NCBI GenBank assembly: GCA_964395975.1
Contig: CAYNBZ010000003.1
Span: forward strand, 18,475 to 82,474
Reading direction: 5' to 3'
Length of the DNA: 64,000 nt
Source of the DNA: Avimuribaculum sp964395975
GTDB lineage: Bacteria; Bacteroidota; Bacteroidia; Bacteroidales; Muribaculaceae
This document shows positions 43,364 to 51,312 of this stretch, in pieces (the first letter of the stretch is position 1; every line of letters starts with the position of its first letter). Below the pieces are notes generated by a model. It searched no databases and had not been told where the DNA came from. It worked only from the letters and a program-made list of their open reading frames with translations. The position numbers and the translations under genes were made by a program.

Positions 43364-43379
43364 TGGCACTTTGTTTGTA
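43364..43379 (+). promoter_or_regulatory. Candidate sigma54-type promoter before hsp20
   Basis: TGGCAC (43364-43369), 5 bases, TTGT (43375-43378). The GG and G(T) pairs are exactly 10 bases apart, as in -24/-12 promoters; the -12 has T instead of C. Start of transcription would be near 43390, leaving a leader of about 73 bases. Confidence 0.35.
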
Positions 43380-43462
43380 TCATTATAGAATGAATTTGGT
43401 TTACAACCAAGTTCAAACAGAAAATCAAGATTTATAAAAACTAAAAATAGGAGATTACAATT

Positions 43463-43900
43463 ATGACACTCACAAGAAGAAATCCGAATTGGTTACCAAG
43501 CGTATTTAATGACTTGTTTGACAACAACGAATGGATGCTTGAACGTACACACGCCATCACATCACCGGCAGTCAATGTTATAGAACGTGAGAATGAATAT
43601 TGCGTGGAAGTTGCCGCTCCGGGCATGACCAAAGATGACTTCAACGTTCATCTTGACGAAGATGGCAACTTGGTTATTTCTCTCGAAAAGAAAGAGGAAA
43701 ACAAGGAGGAAGATAAGAAAAATGGTCACTACTTGCGCCGCGAGTTTTCTTATTCGCAATTCCGTCAAGTAATGATATTGCCCGATGATGTTGACCGCGA
43801 CAAGATTTCGGCACGTGTCGAAAACGGAGTTCTTTCTGTCGAACTTCTCAAAAAGTCGCAAGAGGCAATTAAAGAAACCAAGAAAATAGAAATTAAATAA
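43463..43900 (+). CDS. Hsp20/alpha-crystallin small heat-shock protein
   Basis: A 145-residue ATP-independent holdase chaperone. The alpha-crystallin domain runs from about residue 34 (SPAVNVIERENEYCVEVAAPG) to about 130 and ends with the conserved ARVENGVLSVELLKK (A-x-x-x-n-G-V-L). A charged loop (EKKEENKEEDKKNGHYLRREF) is the usual L5-6 region for dimer exchange. The N-terminus carries NPNWLPSVFNDLFDN, typical of Bacteroidetes members. An AGGAGA motif lies 9 bases before the ATG. It stands alone, with a long upstream region holding a sigma54-like motif, and a hairpin after it. Confidence 0.94.
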   Translation: MTLTRRNPNWLPSVFNDLFDNNEWMLERTHAITSPAVNVIERENEYCVEVAAPGMTKDDFNVHLDEDGNLVISLEKKEENKEEDKKNGHYLRREFSYSQFRQVMILPDDVDRDKISARVENGVLSVELLKKSQEAIKETKKIEIK

Positions 43901-43942
43901 AGTGTTACAAACAGATTTCTATCACATAGCAGCAATTTGACA

Positions 43943-43980
43943 GAAACGGCAACATATGCGGGAGCATGTAGTTGCCGTTC
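43943..43980. terminator. Hairpin between hsp20 and the ABC permease
   Basis: AACGGCAAC and GTTGCCGTT pair, continued by ATATGC/GCATGT with a one-base bulge, around GGGA. It separates two convergent genes and can act on both strands; T tracts are short. Confidence 0.65.
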
Positions 43981-44039
43981 TTGTGTCTATGCATCCCAAT
44001 GCCATTCACACCGGAAACAACCTAAATGAATGGTGTTAG

Positions 44040-45257
44040 TCATTTGCCGAAATACAGTTTGTCCACACGGCGACGGATTATATATACCGACCCGACGGTG
44101 ATTGCTCCCATTATGGCTATCGCTACGATTATGGATAGCAATGCATTGCCACCGGTCACACCAAACGATGACAAAATAGGCAAATAGAAATATCGGCAGA
44201 CAATCAAAACGACACATGCCAATACAAGTACAGCACTGTTAATCCTGACAACCATCCTGACATACGGCATAGAAACCTGTGCAGGTGTGTATCCGAGCAT
44301 GAGCAAGTCCTGCAATTTACGCGAATTCTTCTGTAACAACAGGCTGATGCTTAATATAAGCACAAAAAATGCGAGCAGACTGATAATTATGCCCACAGTG
44401 ACAATAATGCCCGTCATCAAATTAAGCATGTAACTTGCCTTGCCGCTATCGGCTTTGTCGCCGGCAATCTCATAACCGTGTGCTGCGATGTATTCGTTTA
44501 TCGCCTTGTCGCCGGGGCTGCTCACTTCCACTATCAGACGTGATGGCATACGCCTTTCTCCCGTGCCAAATTGTTCATTGCTCCACTGCATGAAACTTTG
44601 CGGCACAATTATGGTATTCAAGCGATTAGAGAATCCAACGATACGTCCTTCAACCACTTCGCGGCGACCACTACCACTTAACGTGAGCTGCACAGGCACC
44701 ATCCCTATCATGCCTTCACTCACTTTGGGCATGTTGCGAGTGGCTGCAAAACCGAAATTGTATAGCGAAAGATAATCGCGCGACACGATTATCGGCACTT
44801 TCTTGTCAGAAAGGTCAAATCCCCATCCCATCGGCAATTCATCGATAAATTCATCAGGAACCGATTCATAAAACAGATCTGTTCGCAACGACCGTCCGCC
44901 AAACGAGAGTGACCCGTAAATTCGGTATTGCGGAGTGGTAAATTGCCCGACCTTGCGCACCCATGCCTGCTCTGAAATGTCATCAATTTCCTTGTCGGAA
45001 AATTCAGCACTTGCTCCAAGCAACGACCCGATGCTTGATACGGTTTTCGTCAATACTATATAATCTTTTCGCATGAAACTGTCTTCGCTTGAAAAAACAG
45101 GTCGTACATCGCTATAAAATTGCAATGCAAGTATCACGATGGTAAGTCCTATGAGACTTGCCACTGAAAAGCCTGCCATTTGTCCAACGCTTATGTGCCT
45201 GCGTAGCAGCCGCCACAACAATCTGTTCCCGTTCTTCTTCGTATTATCGTTGCTCAT
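44040..45257 (-). CDS. ABC transporter permease (FtsX/MacB-like)
   Basis: A 405-residue membrane protein with one N-terminal helix (AGFSVASLIGLTIVILALQFY), a large extracytoplasmic domain (about 50-275) and three C-terminal helices (GIIVTVGIIISLLAFFVLILSISLLL and two further). This topology is that of the FtsX-type permeases used for lipoprotein release, peptide export or signalling. KLQDLLMLGYTPAQV matches the conserved cytoplasmic loop. It overlaps the upstream ATPase gene by 4 bases (ATGA), so the two form one transporter. The cargo is unknown. Confidence 0.82.
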   Translation of the reverse strand: MSNDNTKKNGNRLLWRLLRRHISVGQMAGFSVASLIGLTIVILALQFYSDVRPVFSSEDSFMRKDYIVLTKTVSSIGSLLGASAEFSDKEIDDISEQAWVRKVGQFTTPQYRIYGSLSFGGRSLRTDLFYESVPDEFIDELPMGWGFDLSDKKVPIIVSRDYLSLYNFGFAATRNMPKVSEGMIGMVPVQLTLSGSGRREVVEGRIVGFSNRLNTIIVPQSFMQWSNEQFGTGERRMPSRLIVEVSSPGDKAINEYIAAHGYEIAGDKADSGKASYMLNLMTGIIVTVGIIISLLAFFVLILSISLLLQKNSRKLQDLLMLGYTPAQVSMPYVRMVVRINSAVLVLACVVLIVCRYFYLPILSSFGVTGGNALLSIIVAIAIMGAITVGSVYIIRRRVDKLYFGK

Positions 45258-45904
45258 AACCTGTATTCTCTATCAACTGTCAACATCACATTATTTCCAA
45301 CCGATGTCGAAATAATCCCGGCTCCTTGCCGTACAGCCTCTTCGACAACAAGCTGCGCGGCAAGTCGGTTGTTCGTTTCATCAAGGTGGCTTACCGGCTC
45401 ATCGAGCAGTATGAAATCAAACGGTTGGCACAAGGCTCTGATTATGGCCACACGCTGTTGCTGCCCTATCGACAACCTTGCCACAGGATCATCGATTTTT
45501 TCGGAAATACCAAGCTGTTCAAACATTTGCTTTATCTCATCACGCTTGCGAAAACCTGTAAGATTATTTTTCAATTCCACATTTTCCATGGCCGTCAACT
45601 CAGGAAACAGCCGCATCTCTTGTGGCAGATATGCAATGTGACAGCAACGCAATTCACACCATTGAGCCACAGTGAACGTGGTAATGTCCGTTCCGCCAAA
45701 GGCTATGCACCCGCTATAGTCGTTACGGTAACCATACAAATAACTGCATAATGAAGACTTGCCGGTACCGCTTTGTGACGATACGAGGTAGTTGCGACCA
45801 CGCTCAAAGCTCACATCGCAGCACCATATTTCACTCCCATCTGCACCACGGCCGGCAAACACGGCCGGTAACACATTGTGCATTTCTATTTTCAATACAT
45901 CCAT
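45254..45904 (-). CDS. ABC transporter ATP-binding protein
   Basis: A 216-residue single ABC domain. P-loop SSQSGTGKSSL, Q-loop AYLPQEMRLFPELTAMENVELKNNL, signature LSIGQQQRVAIIRAL, Walker B FILLDEPVSHLDE. This is the LolD/MacB type of ATPase that works with FtsX-like permeases; the signature LSIGQ is a slight variant of LSGGQ. Co-translated with the permease gene that follows. A -7 element at 46030-46037 would give a leader of about 120 bases. Function in lipoprotein or peptide handling is likely but not certain. Confidence 0.88.
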   Translation of the reverse strand: MDVLKIEMHNVLPAVFAGRGADGSEIWCCDVSFERGRNYLVSSQSGTGKSSLCSYLYGYRNDYSGCIAFGGTDITTFTVAQWCELRCCHIAYLPQEMRLFPELTAMENVELKNNLTGFRKRDEIKQMFEQLGISEKIDDPVARLSIGQQQRVAIIRALCQPFDFILLDEPVSHLDETNNRLAAQLVVEEAVRQGAGIISTSVGNNVMLTVDREYRL

Positions 45905-46029
45905 TAATTATCTTCTTTCTTTATCGTGGCATTCATCTGTTTGACGTTGTTCGGGAAATCATTCAATCATTGCATCTTCCCATGTCGTTAACAGTCATTA
46001 CCTTTCTTACAAGTTTATCATAAACCATG

Positions 46030-46037
46030 CAAAGGTA
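46030..46037 (-). promoter_or_regulatory. Candidate -7 element for the ABC exporter pair
   Basis: The minus strand reads TACCTTTG. The leader contains a short GTTTA/TAAAC hairpin and a tiny open frame ending at the start codon. The 307-base gap 45905-46211 otherwise holds only the possible integrase remnant. Confidence 0.4.
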
Positions 46038-46100
46038 CTTATTTCATGCAATCTACACCCCCATTTAACAGTAATTTTCATAGCCACCTCACTGCACCCC

Positions 46101-46232
46101 ATGCATCACGACATAAAAGCCAACGGAAAGAAGCATATCTACCTTGATTATTACAACGACGAAGCAGTCACACACCGGCCGACCTTACCGACAATAATTC
46201 TTCGCTCATATTTAGTACCAATATTTTTTTAG
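46101..46232 (+). pseudogene. Possible tyrosine-integrase N-terminal remnant
   Basis: A 43-codon frame whose middle reads IKANGKKHIYLDYYND. This resembles the arm-type DNA-binding start of Bacteroidetes tyrosine recombinases, where a basic strand is followed by xGxxSLYLDYYxxG. After about 22 residues the similarity ends (VTHRPTLPTIILRSY), so only a fragment could remain. It overlaps the 3' end of the GIY-YIG-like gene on the other strand. The match is short and from memory, so it could be chance. Confidence 0.25.
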
Positions 46233-46841
46233 TTTCTCTGATATGTATAACAAAGACTGTCGATTCTCAGTAACACGATAGGCAAGGACATCTGGAATAA
46301 TCTTCGCTATTGAATCTTTATTTATGCGTTCACGCTGTTTCAATGTTTTATAGTTATACCACTCGGACATAATATAAACATTCTGCACTGGAGCATAATT
46401 TACACATATTTTATTTAGCATATTCTGATTACCAACTTCATAGCTGACATAACAGATTAACAATCTTTCCGCTAATAAAATATCATTATCATCAGGTTCT
46501 AAGTTCGCAAATCGTCCTACCCATATTTCCGAAATTCGAGGCAGTTCATTTATATGATGCCCTTCGTTTGAAAACCGTTTGGAAACCCCTTGTATCGTTT
46601 TGCCAATATAGTAATGGTTTGTAGTTTTCGCATATTTCTTATATCCCTTAATGAGATACAAATTACACGTAAAGTCTTGATGACAATTTTCCCAATCTCT
46701 TAATTCATCCATAGCTTTATCGCCGTTGAAAGAGCCATACCATCTAATTAAAAATGTTTTATCCATTGATTGTTTTTTGTATATATGAATCAAAGACATT
46801 CCAAGAAATACAGCAAGGAAGGAAATAACAACTAAGTCCAA
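46212..46841 (-). CDS. Membrane-anchored GIY-YIG-like protein
   Basis: Up to 209 residues from a TTG at 46841; ATG codons at 46799 and 46766 are alternatives. The first 24 residues (LVVISFLAVFLGMSLIHIYKK) read as a membrane helix. Residues 60-130 match the GIY-YIG pattern: CNLYLIKGY (GIY position), NHYYIGKTIQ (YIG), KRFSNEG (Arg89) and LLAERLLICYV (Glu125). The gene is AT-rich compared with its neighbours and stands alone between an ABC exporter pair and plsC. Acquisition by transfer is likely. No partner genes are seen, and nuclease activity is inferred only. Confidence 0.6.
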   Translation of the reverse strand: MDLVVISFLAVFLGMSLIHIYKKQSMDKTFLIRWYGSFNGDKAMDELRDWENCHQDFTCNLYLIKGYKKYAKTTNHYYIGKTIQGVSKRFSNEGHHINELPRISEIWVGRFANLEPDDNDILLAERLLICYVSYEVGNQNMLNKICVNYAPVQNVYIMSEWYNYKTLKQRERINKDSIAKIIPDVLAYRVTENRQSLLYISEKLKKYWY

Positions 46842-46936
46842 CTTTTCATGCCCAATTCTACTTTTTCACTTCTTGCATTTTCCCCGCCGAAGCCACAAAG
46901 GATGTTGTTACTGTTCACACTGCCCATGGTTGCTCG

Positions 46937-47656
46937 CTACTGCAACAAGGAAGACTGAATCTTCTCATAACTTTCTTTCATCACTTTGTCAATGTCATGA
47001 CCTTCGGACGATGGCATTATCGGCTCATGAATCGTAAGCACTATTTTACCCGGTGTGATATTATACGTCGTCCGCGGCAATACCTTAAACGAGCCGTCAA
47101 TCGTGATGGGAACTACCGGCAACCTGAAATCAAGAGCCAACTTGAAAGCTCCTTTCTTAAAAGTCCCCATCTTGCCGCCCCATGAACGCGCCCCCTCGGG
47201 AAACACCACAAGCGACATGCCATTCTGCAACCGCTTCTTGGCCTCATCCATGGTTTCCTTTATTGCCGATGGCGACGAACGGTCGACCATTATATGCCCG
47301 CTACTTTTACAAGCAAGCCCGACAAACGGGACTTTTTCAAGGCTTTTCTTCATCATCCACCTGAAGTTGTGGTTTAAATAGCCATATATCGAAAATATAT
47401 CATAAGCACCTTGATGATTGGCAACAAACACATAAGAAGTTTTTTTATCTATCAGATGGCGATTCCGCACCTCAACCCTGACAAACATAATCCAACACCA
47501 GAATTTTGCCCAAAGCTTAGGCGGATAATAACCGGCCCAACGTCCCATTCCCAACAAACTTAGCAGCATCGTCACCAATGCTGTTATTATTGTCAACACA
47601 ACCAAAATTGGACAAGCAATCACCCACTGATAAATTCTTATGATTTTCATATTCAC
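46937..47656 (-). CDS. plsC: 1-acyl-sn-glycerol-3-phosphate acyltransferase
   Basis: A 239-residue inner-membrane acyltransferase making phosphatidic acid. The catalytic H-x4-D motif is VANHQGAYDIFS near residue 76, and the glycerol-phosphate site is VFPEGARSWGG near 155; GAFKLALDFRLPVVPITIDGS follows, as in PlsC proteins. Two hydrophobic stretches precede the motif. An essential step of phospholipid synthesis. Its promoter element is at 47723-47730, inside the gap after the rprY terminator. Confidence 0.93.
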   Translation of the reverse strand: MNMKIIRIYQWVIACPILVVLTIITALVTMLLSLLGMGRWAGYYPPKLWAKFWCWIMFVRVEVRNRHLIDKKTSYVFVANHQGAYDIFSIYGYLNHNFRWMMKKSLEKVPFVGLACKSSGHIMVDRSSPSAIKETMDEAKKRLQNGMSLVVFPEGARSWGGKMGTFKKGAFKLALDFRLPVVPITIDGSFKVLPRTTYNITPGKIVLTIHEPIMPSSEGHDIDKVMKESYEKIQSSLLQ

Positions 47657-47722
47657 GACTTTTTACATTCGCATCAGGAAGCAAAATCAAGCACCTTACC
47701 CGTATGCATAATTATTACATAG

Positions 47723-47730
47723 CAAAGATA
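47723..47730 (-). promoter_or_regulatory. Candidate -7 element for plsC
   Basis: The minus strand reads TATCTTTG, just beyond the rprY terminator, with a leader of about 60 bases. Confidence 0.5.
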
Positions 47731-47732
47731 TG

Positions 47733-47770
47733 TAAAAAAAACAACACCGCCTTATCAAAAGCGGTATTGT
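47733..47770 (-). terminator. Rho-independent terminator of rprXY
   Basis: On the minus strand ACAATACCGC (47770-47761) pairs with GCGGTGTTGT (47750-47741) around a 10-base loop, then eight T. Confidence 0.88.
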
Positions 47771-47798
47771 TTTAATATAATCGGCAAAGATGCCTTTC

Positions 47799-48509
47799 CT
47801 ATTTTGCCTTGGCTTCAACCTCGGGAGCAATAAGCTTGTAGCCCTTGCCATGTATGTTGATGATTTCAATCGACGAATCATCCTTCAAGTGCTTGCGTAA
47901 CTTGGTTATATACACATCCATGCTGCGGGCGTTGAAATAATTGTCGTCGATCCAGATGGTCTTTAAAGCAAAGTTTCTTTCGAGTATTTCATTCACATGC
48001 GCACAAAGCAAGCTGAGCAGTTCCGATTCCTTGGTGGTGAGTTTCGTAACCTTGTCGTCTATCATCAACTGCTGCTTTTGCGTGTCGAAAGTAAACCGGC
48101 CTATCTTATACATTGTTATCTCTTTGCCCTTCTTGCCTTTCACACGGCGCAAGATGGCCTCAATTCTGAACACCAGCTCTTCCATGCTGAAAGGCTTGGT
48201 AATATAGTCATCGGCACCAATCTTGAAGCCTTCAAACACATCTTCCTTAAGCGACTTTGCCGTCAGGAAGATAATGGGGACTTCGCTGTTTACCGTACGG
48301 ATTTCCTGCGCAAGGGCAAACCCATCCTTCTTGGGCATCATCACGTCGAGTACACACAGGTCATACTTACCTTTCAAAAAAGCCTTGTATCCGCTTTCGC
48401 CATCGGCGTAAAGGTCGGCATTGAAACCCTTTGCCTGCAAATATTCTCTCAAGAGCATACCTAGGTTTTCATCATCTTCACATAACAGGATACGCAATCT
48501 TTCTTCCAT
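47799..48509 (-). CDS. rprY: Response regulator RprY
   Basis: A 236-residue OmpR-type response regulator. Receiver domain: acidic pocket LCEDDE, phospho-acceptor LCVLDVMMPKKDG (Asp53 region), TAKS and KPF. Winged-helix DNA-binding domain: LTTKESELLSLLCAHVNEILER and YFNARSMDVYITKLRKHLKDD. The sequence is very close to RprY of Bacteroides as I know it, including LGMLLREYLQAKGF. It acts with RprX, encoded 12 bases upstream, in stress and envelope-related control. Followed by a strong terminator. Confidence 0.95.
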   Translation of the reverse strand: MEERLRILLCEDDENLGMLLREYLQAKGFNADLYADGESGYKAFLKGKYDLCVLDVMMPKKDGFALAQEIRTVNSEVPIIFLTAKSLKEDVFEGFKIGADDYITKPFSMEELVFRIEAILRRVKGKKGKEITMYKIGRFTFDTQKQQLMIDDKVTKLTTKESELLSLLCAHVNEILERNFALKTIWIDDNYFNARSMDVYITKLRKHLKDDSSIEIINIHGKGYKLIAPEVEAKAK

Positions 48510-48521
48510 AATCGTAATATT

Positions 48522-50027
48522 TTATTTTAACAATGGTAACGTAATTATAAACTTGGAACCAACACCCAATTCGCTTTCCACCCTGATATCGCCTTTAAGT
48601 TCTGTTATCATCTTATGAACATAAGCAAGCCCGAGGCCAAACCCCTTGACATCATGCCGATTCCCGGTGGATACACGATAAAACTTTTCAAATATCTTTT
48701 TCTGGTCTTCTTTCTTTATGCCTATGCCATTGTCAGATATTACAATTTCGAGCCTGCCGTTGCCCACGTCACGTGTAGAAATGCCGAGCATTGGCGACAC
48801 ATCCTCACGACGGTACTTCAGGGCATTGTCGAGTAGATTGAAAATGACATTGGTGAAGTGCATTTCATCGACATTCACTATCGAGTCTTCGGCTGCAAGG
48901 TCGGATGTTATCTTCCCGCCATACTTTTCCACCTTTATCTTATACGTGTTCACGATGTTGGCTATCGTCGCATTGGCATCCATCTCCTGCAATTTCAATG
49001 TGGCCTTCTGCCTGTCAAACATCGACATTTGCAACACTTTCTCCACTTGAAACCGCAACCGCTTCGTTTCATCGTTGATTACTGTCGAGATATGCTGCAT
49101 CATCATGCCACTCTTTCTCACGCTGTCGTCGTTAAGCATCTGTGCCGCAAGCGATATGGTCGAAATCGGCGTCTTGAACTCGTGCGTCATGTTGTTGATG
49201 AAATCGTTCTTCATCTCGGTCAGTTTTTTTTGCCTGAAGGCCAACATGATAGTGTAAAGAAATACCGCAAGCAGAATAAACGAAAACACAAAAGACGGTA
49301 TCATGAACTTTATCGACGAGAAGATGTAATCGTTCTTGGTGGGGAAAGTCACCTTCAGGTAATTCATCTTGTTGATGGGGTCGTTTGGGAACACCACTTG
49401 CGAGTAAACATTGCCGTTCTTTGCTGGGTTGTAGTTTGCCGACTGATAAACAGCCACCCCGTTGCGATTGACAAGGGCGAAATCAAACGGCAAGTCGAGC
49501 CCGTTGTTTTCAAGCTCCACACCGAGATATTTCCTCACCACTGCCGAATCGGCACGTTCCTCTATAGGACGGTTTGACGACTGCGCAAGCATATTGAGTA
49601 TCACCTCGTTAAGCACACCCTGCTGGTACAAGTACTGTCCTTTAAGCACACGCTGCATATTGCTGTAACTGTCGTCCAGGTCTTTTATGTCGCCCCCCTC
49701 TTGATTTATCGCATTGAGCGTACCCTTTATGCGATAACCCGATGAGCCGTCAGACGACTTAAACGAATATTCGAATTTCTTCAATTGCCCGTTGCTGAAG
49801 TCGGTATAAAAATCAGCAAGCCTGTCCAAATCTTCTTCAAGGTATCGCTTGGTTTCATCCTGCTCCAACGTATTTGAAACACCATAAAGGCTGCGCTTGA
49901 CGACTTCTGAAAACTGCTCGTTGCGCATCTTAATCATGTTTTCCATATACATGATTTGCACATACAGCAGCCCCAGAAACGTACAAGCCATTATTATGGT
50001 CAAAAGCCAAATCGTTGATTTTTTCAT
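48522..50027 (-). CDS. rprX: Sensor histidine kinase RprX
   Basis: A 501-residue membrane histidine kinase. One helix at the N-terminus (TIWLLTIIMACTFLGLLYVQIMY), a sensor part facing outside, a second helix (MIPSFVFSFILLAVFLYTIMLAF), then the kinase: H-box NNMTHEFKTPISTI, N-box VIFNLLDNALKYRRE, G1 ISDNGIGIKKED, F-box and G2 VKGFGLGLAYVHKM. It phosphorylates RprY. The gene order rprX-rprY is that of other Bacteroidales. It has a good promoter upstream. Confidence 0.93.
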   Translation of the reverse strand: MKKSTIWLLTIIMACTFLGLLYVQIMYMENMIKMRNEQFSEVVKRSLYGVSNTLEQDETKRYLEEDLDRLADFYTDFSNGQLKKFEYSFKSSDGSSGYRIKGTLNAINQEGGDIKDLDDSYSNMQRVLKGQYLYQQGVLNEVILNMLAQSSNRPIEERADSAVVRKYLGVELENNGLDLPFDFALVNRNGVAVYQSANYNPAKNGNVYSQVVFPNDPINKMNYLKVTFPTKNDYIFSSIKFMIPSFVFSFILLAVFLYTIMLAFRQKKLTEMKNDFINNMTHEFKTPISTISLAAQMLNDDSVRKSGMMMQHISTVINDETKRLRFQVEKVLQMSMFDRQKATLKLQEMDANATIANIVNTYKIKVEKYGGKITSDLAAEDSIVNVDEMHFTNVIFNLLDNALKYRREDVSPMLGISTRDVGNGRLEIVISDNGIGIKKEDQKKIFEKFYRVSTGNRHDVKGFGLGLAYVHKMITELKGDIRVESELGVGSKFIITLPLLK

Positions 50028-50083
50028 TTCTACCTGTTTTTTATTATCGGTAATGCCTATGCCTTCACATTAACACTACGGCA

Positions 50084-50113
50084 CAAAATTAACAAATTAA
50101 TGTGAATCACAAA
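50084..50113 (-). promoter_or_regulatory. rprXY promoter
   Basis: Minus strand TTTG (50110-50113), 18 bases, TAATTTTG (50084-50091). Leader of about 50 bases. The rest of the 349-base gap up to 50349 shows only a small hairpin (ACCGC/GCGGT near 50212-50232). Confidence 0.65.
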
Positions 50114-50349
50114 AAATATTCTTGGAAAAACATTACAATTAATTTTATTTAAGAATCAGCCATGCGTTAACACTTCGACATAGCAACTACAGCCCGTAAT
50201 TCTTAATCGTCTACCGCCTATAAACAAGCGGTGCAGAAACATTTCGTAGACAAAATAAACATAAAAACACATGAAATCCAATGGGAAATGCTCACGGCAT
50301 TTTTTGAGTTTTTTACCACAAACCGATGCCTATTCTCATGAATAATATG

Positions 50350-50357
50350 TAAATTTG
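50350..50357 (+). promoter_or_regulatory. Candidate -7 element for the lipoprotein-murB transcript
   Basis: TAAATTTG, 20 bases before the ATG at 50377. No -33 box. Confidence 0.4.
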
Positions 50358-50376
50358 CCACTGCTGATTATATGAA

Positions 50377-51306
50377 ATGAGAAAAGTATTACTATACACA
50401 ACCTGCCTGTTTGCATTGTGCGCACTACAGGGGTGTTTTACCGGAGTGGAAAGCACCAAAGCAATAACACAGAAAGATGTCGAAAAGGCATACGCGGGCA
50501 ACAAGCAAAATGCAACCAGTGGCATCGAAATCAAGCTCGACACATTTCCACGATGGGAAAACGGAAAAAGATTCTATGTTACCGACAATAATATAAAATA
50601 CATATTTTCGACATCGACCCAATTCATTGCCGACACTCTTGCACTTGAAGGGAACACCATCGCGTATGACGGCTACACCATGGGCATTTCAATCGATGGC
50701 CGTCCAATCGTCAACCTGTATTTTAAATGGAATAACATAACTTTCCAATATAACACCAACCGTACAATGGACGATATCGCACGGCACGCCAACCGGCTCG
50801 AAGTCCCATTTCTCGTTGATTTGGACGAAGTGTCGCGGTTGCGTGAGGTGCTGCAAGGCAGATCGCTATTTATAAAAACACCCATCTGGTATGACCAGAA
50901 AGGCGAAATGACCAATGGCAGGAAATACGTAAACGTAACGATAACCGACGTATTGCCGGGCGACAAGGTTTTCCCCTATAGAATACAATTTGACGACAGC
51001 GGTAGAACGGCATACGTATTCATGTCGTACCGCGACAATTACCTGCACCGCAGCTTCGACGACCTGTTTTCCGAAACCGACATCCGGGAGAGGTACCCTT
51101 CGATAAACTCCGAAAACTGGAAGCGAATCGTTGAGGGACAGATTGCACTGAACATGACAAAAGAGGAATGCCGGCTGTCGATAGGCACACCCAACAACCT
51201 TGAAAGGGTTCCAACCTACAATGGTGTCAAAGAATATTGGTATTACTCAAATGGCACATATCTGATTTTTGACGAAGAAGGATTGTTAACGACTTTCAGA
51301 CGATAA
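50377..51306 (+). CDS. Lipoprotein with a BamE/SmpA-like C-terminal part
   Basis: A 309-residue exported protein, not recognised as a named family. The lipobox is LFALCALQGCFTG (Cys at residue 21). The middle (about 45-230) is beta-rich. The last 60 residues (GQIALNMTKEECRLSIGTPNNLERV...EYWYYSNGTYLIFDEEGLLTTFRR) follow the SmpA/OmlA pattern: a helix with M-x-K-E-E-V/C, the G-x-P turn, then W-x-Y strands. Such domains bind partners at the outer membrane. It is 6 bases before murB, so it is probably co-transcribed with it. Confidence 0.65.
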   Translation: MRKVLLYTTCLFALCALQGCFTGVESTKAITQKDVEKAYAGNKQNATSGIEIKLDTFPRWENGKRFYVTDNNIKYIFSTSTQFIADTLALEGNTIAYDGYTMGISIDGRPIVNLYFKWNNITFQYNTNRTMDDIARHANRLEVPFLVDLDEVSRLREVLQGRSLFIKTPIWYDQKGEMTNGRKYVNVTITDVLPGDKVFPYRIQFDDSGRTAYVFMSYRDNYLHRSFDDLFSETDIRERYPSINSENWKRIVEGQIALNMTKEECRLSIGTPNNLERVPTYNGVKEYWYYSNGTYLIFDEEGLLTTFRR

Positions 51307-51312
51307 TCACGC

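Noticed and set aside
43943..43980. Possible small RNA after hsp20
   Set aside because: A single hairpin between convergent genes is explained by termination.
45905..45965. Tiny upstream frame (10-20 codons) ending at the ABC ATPase start
   Set aside because: Too short to separate from chance; could be a leader peptide but there is no supporting pattern.
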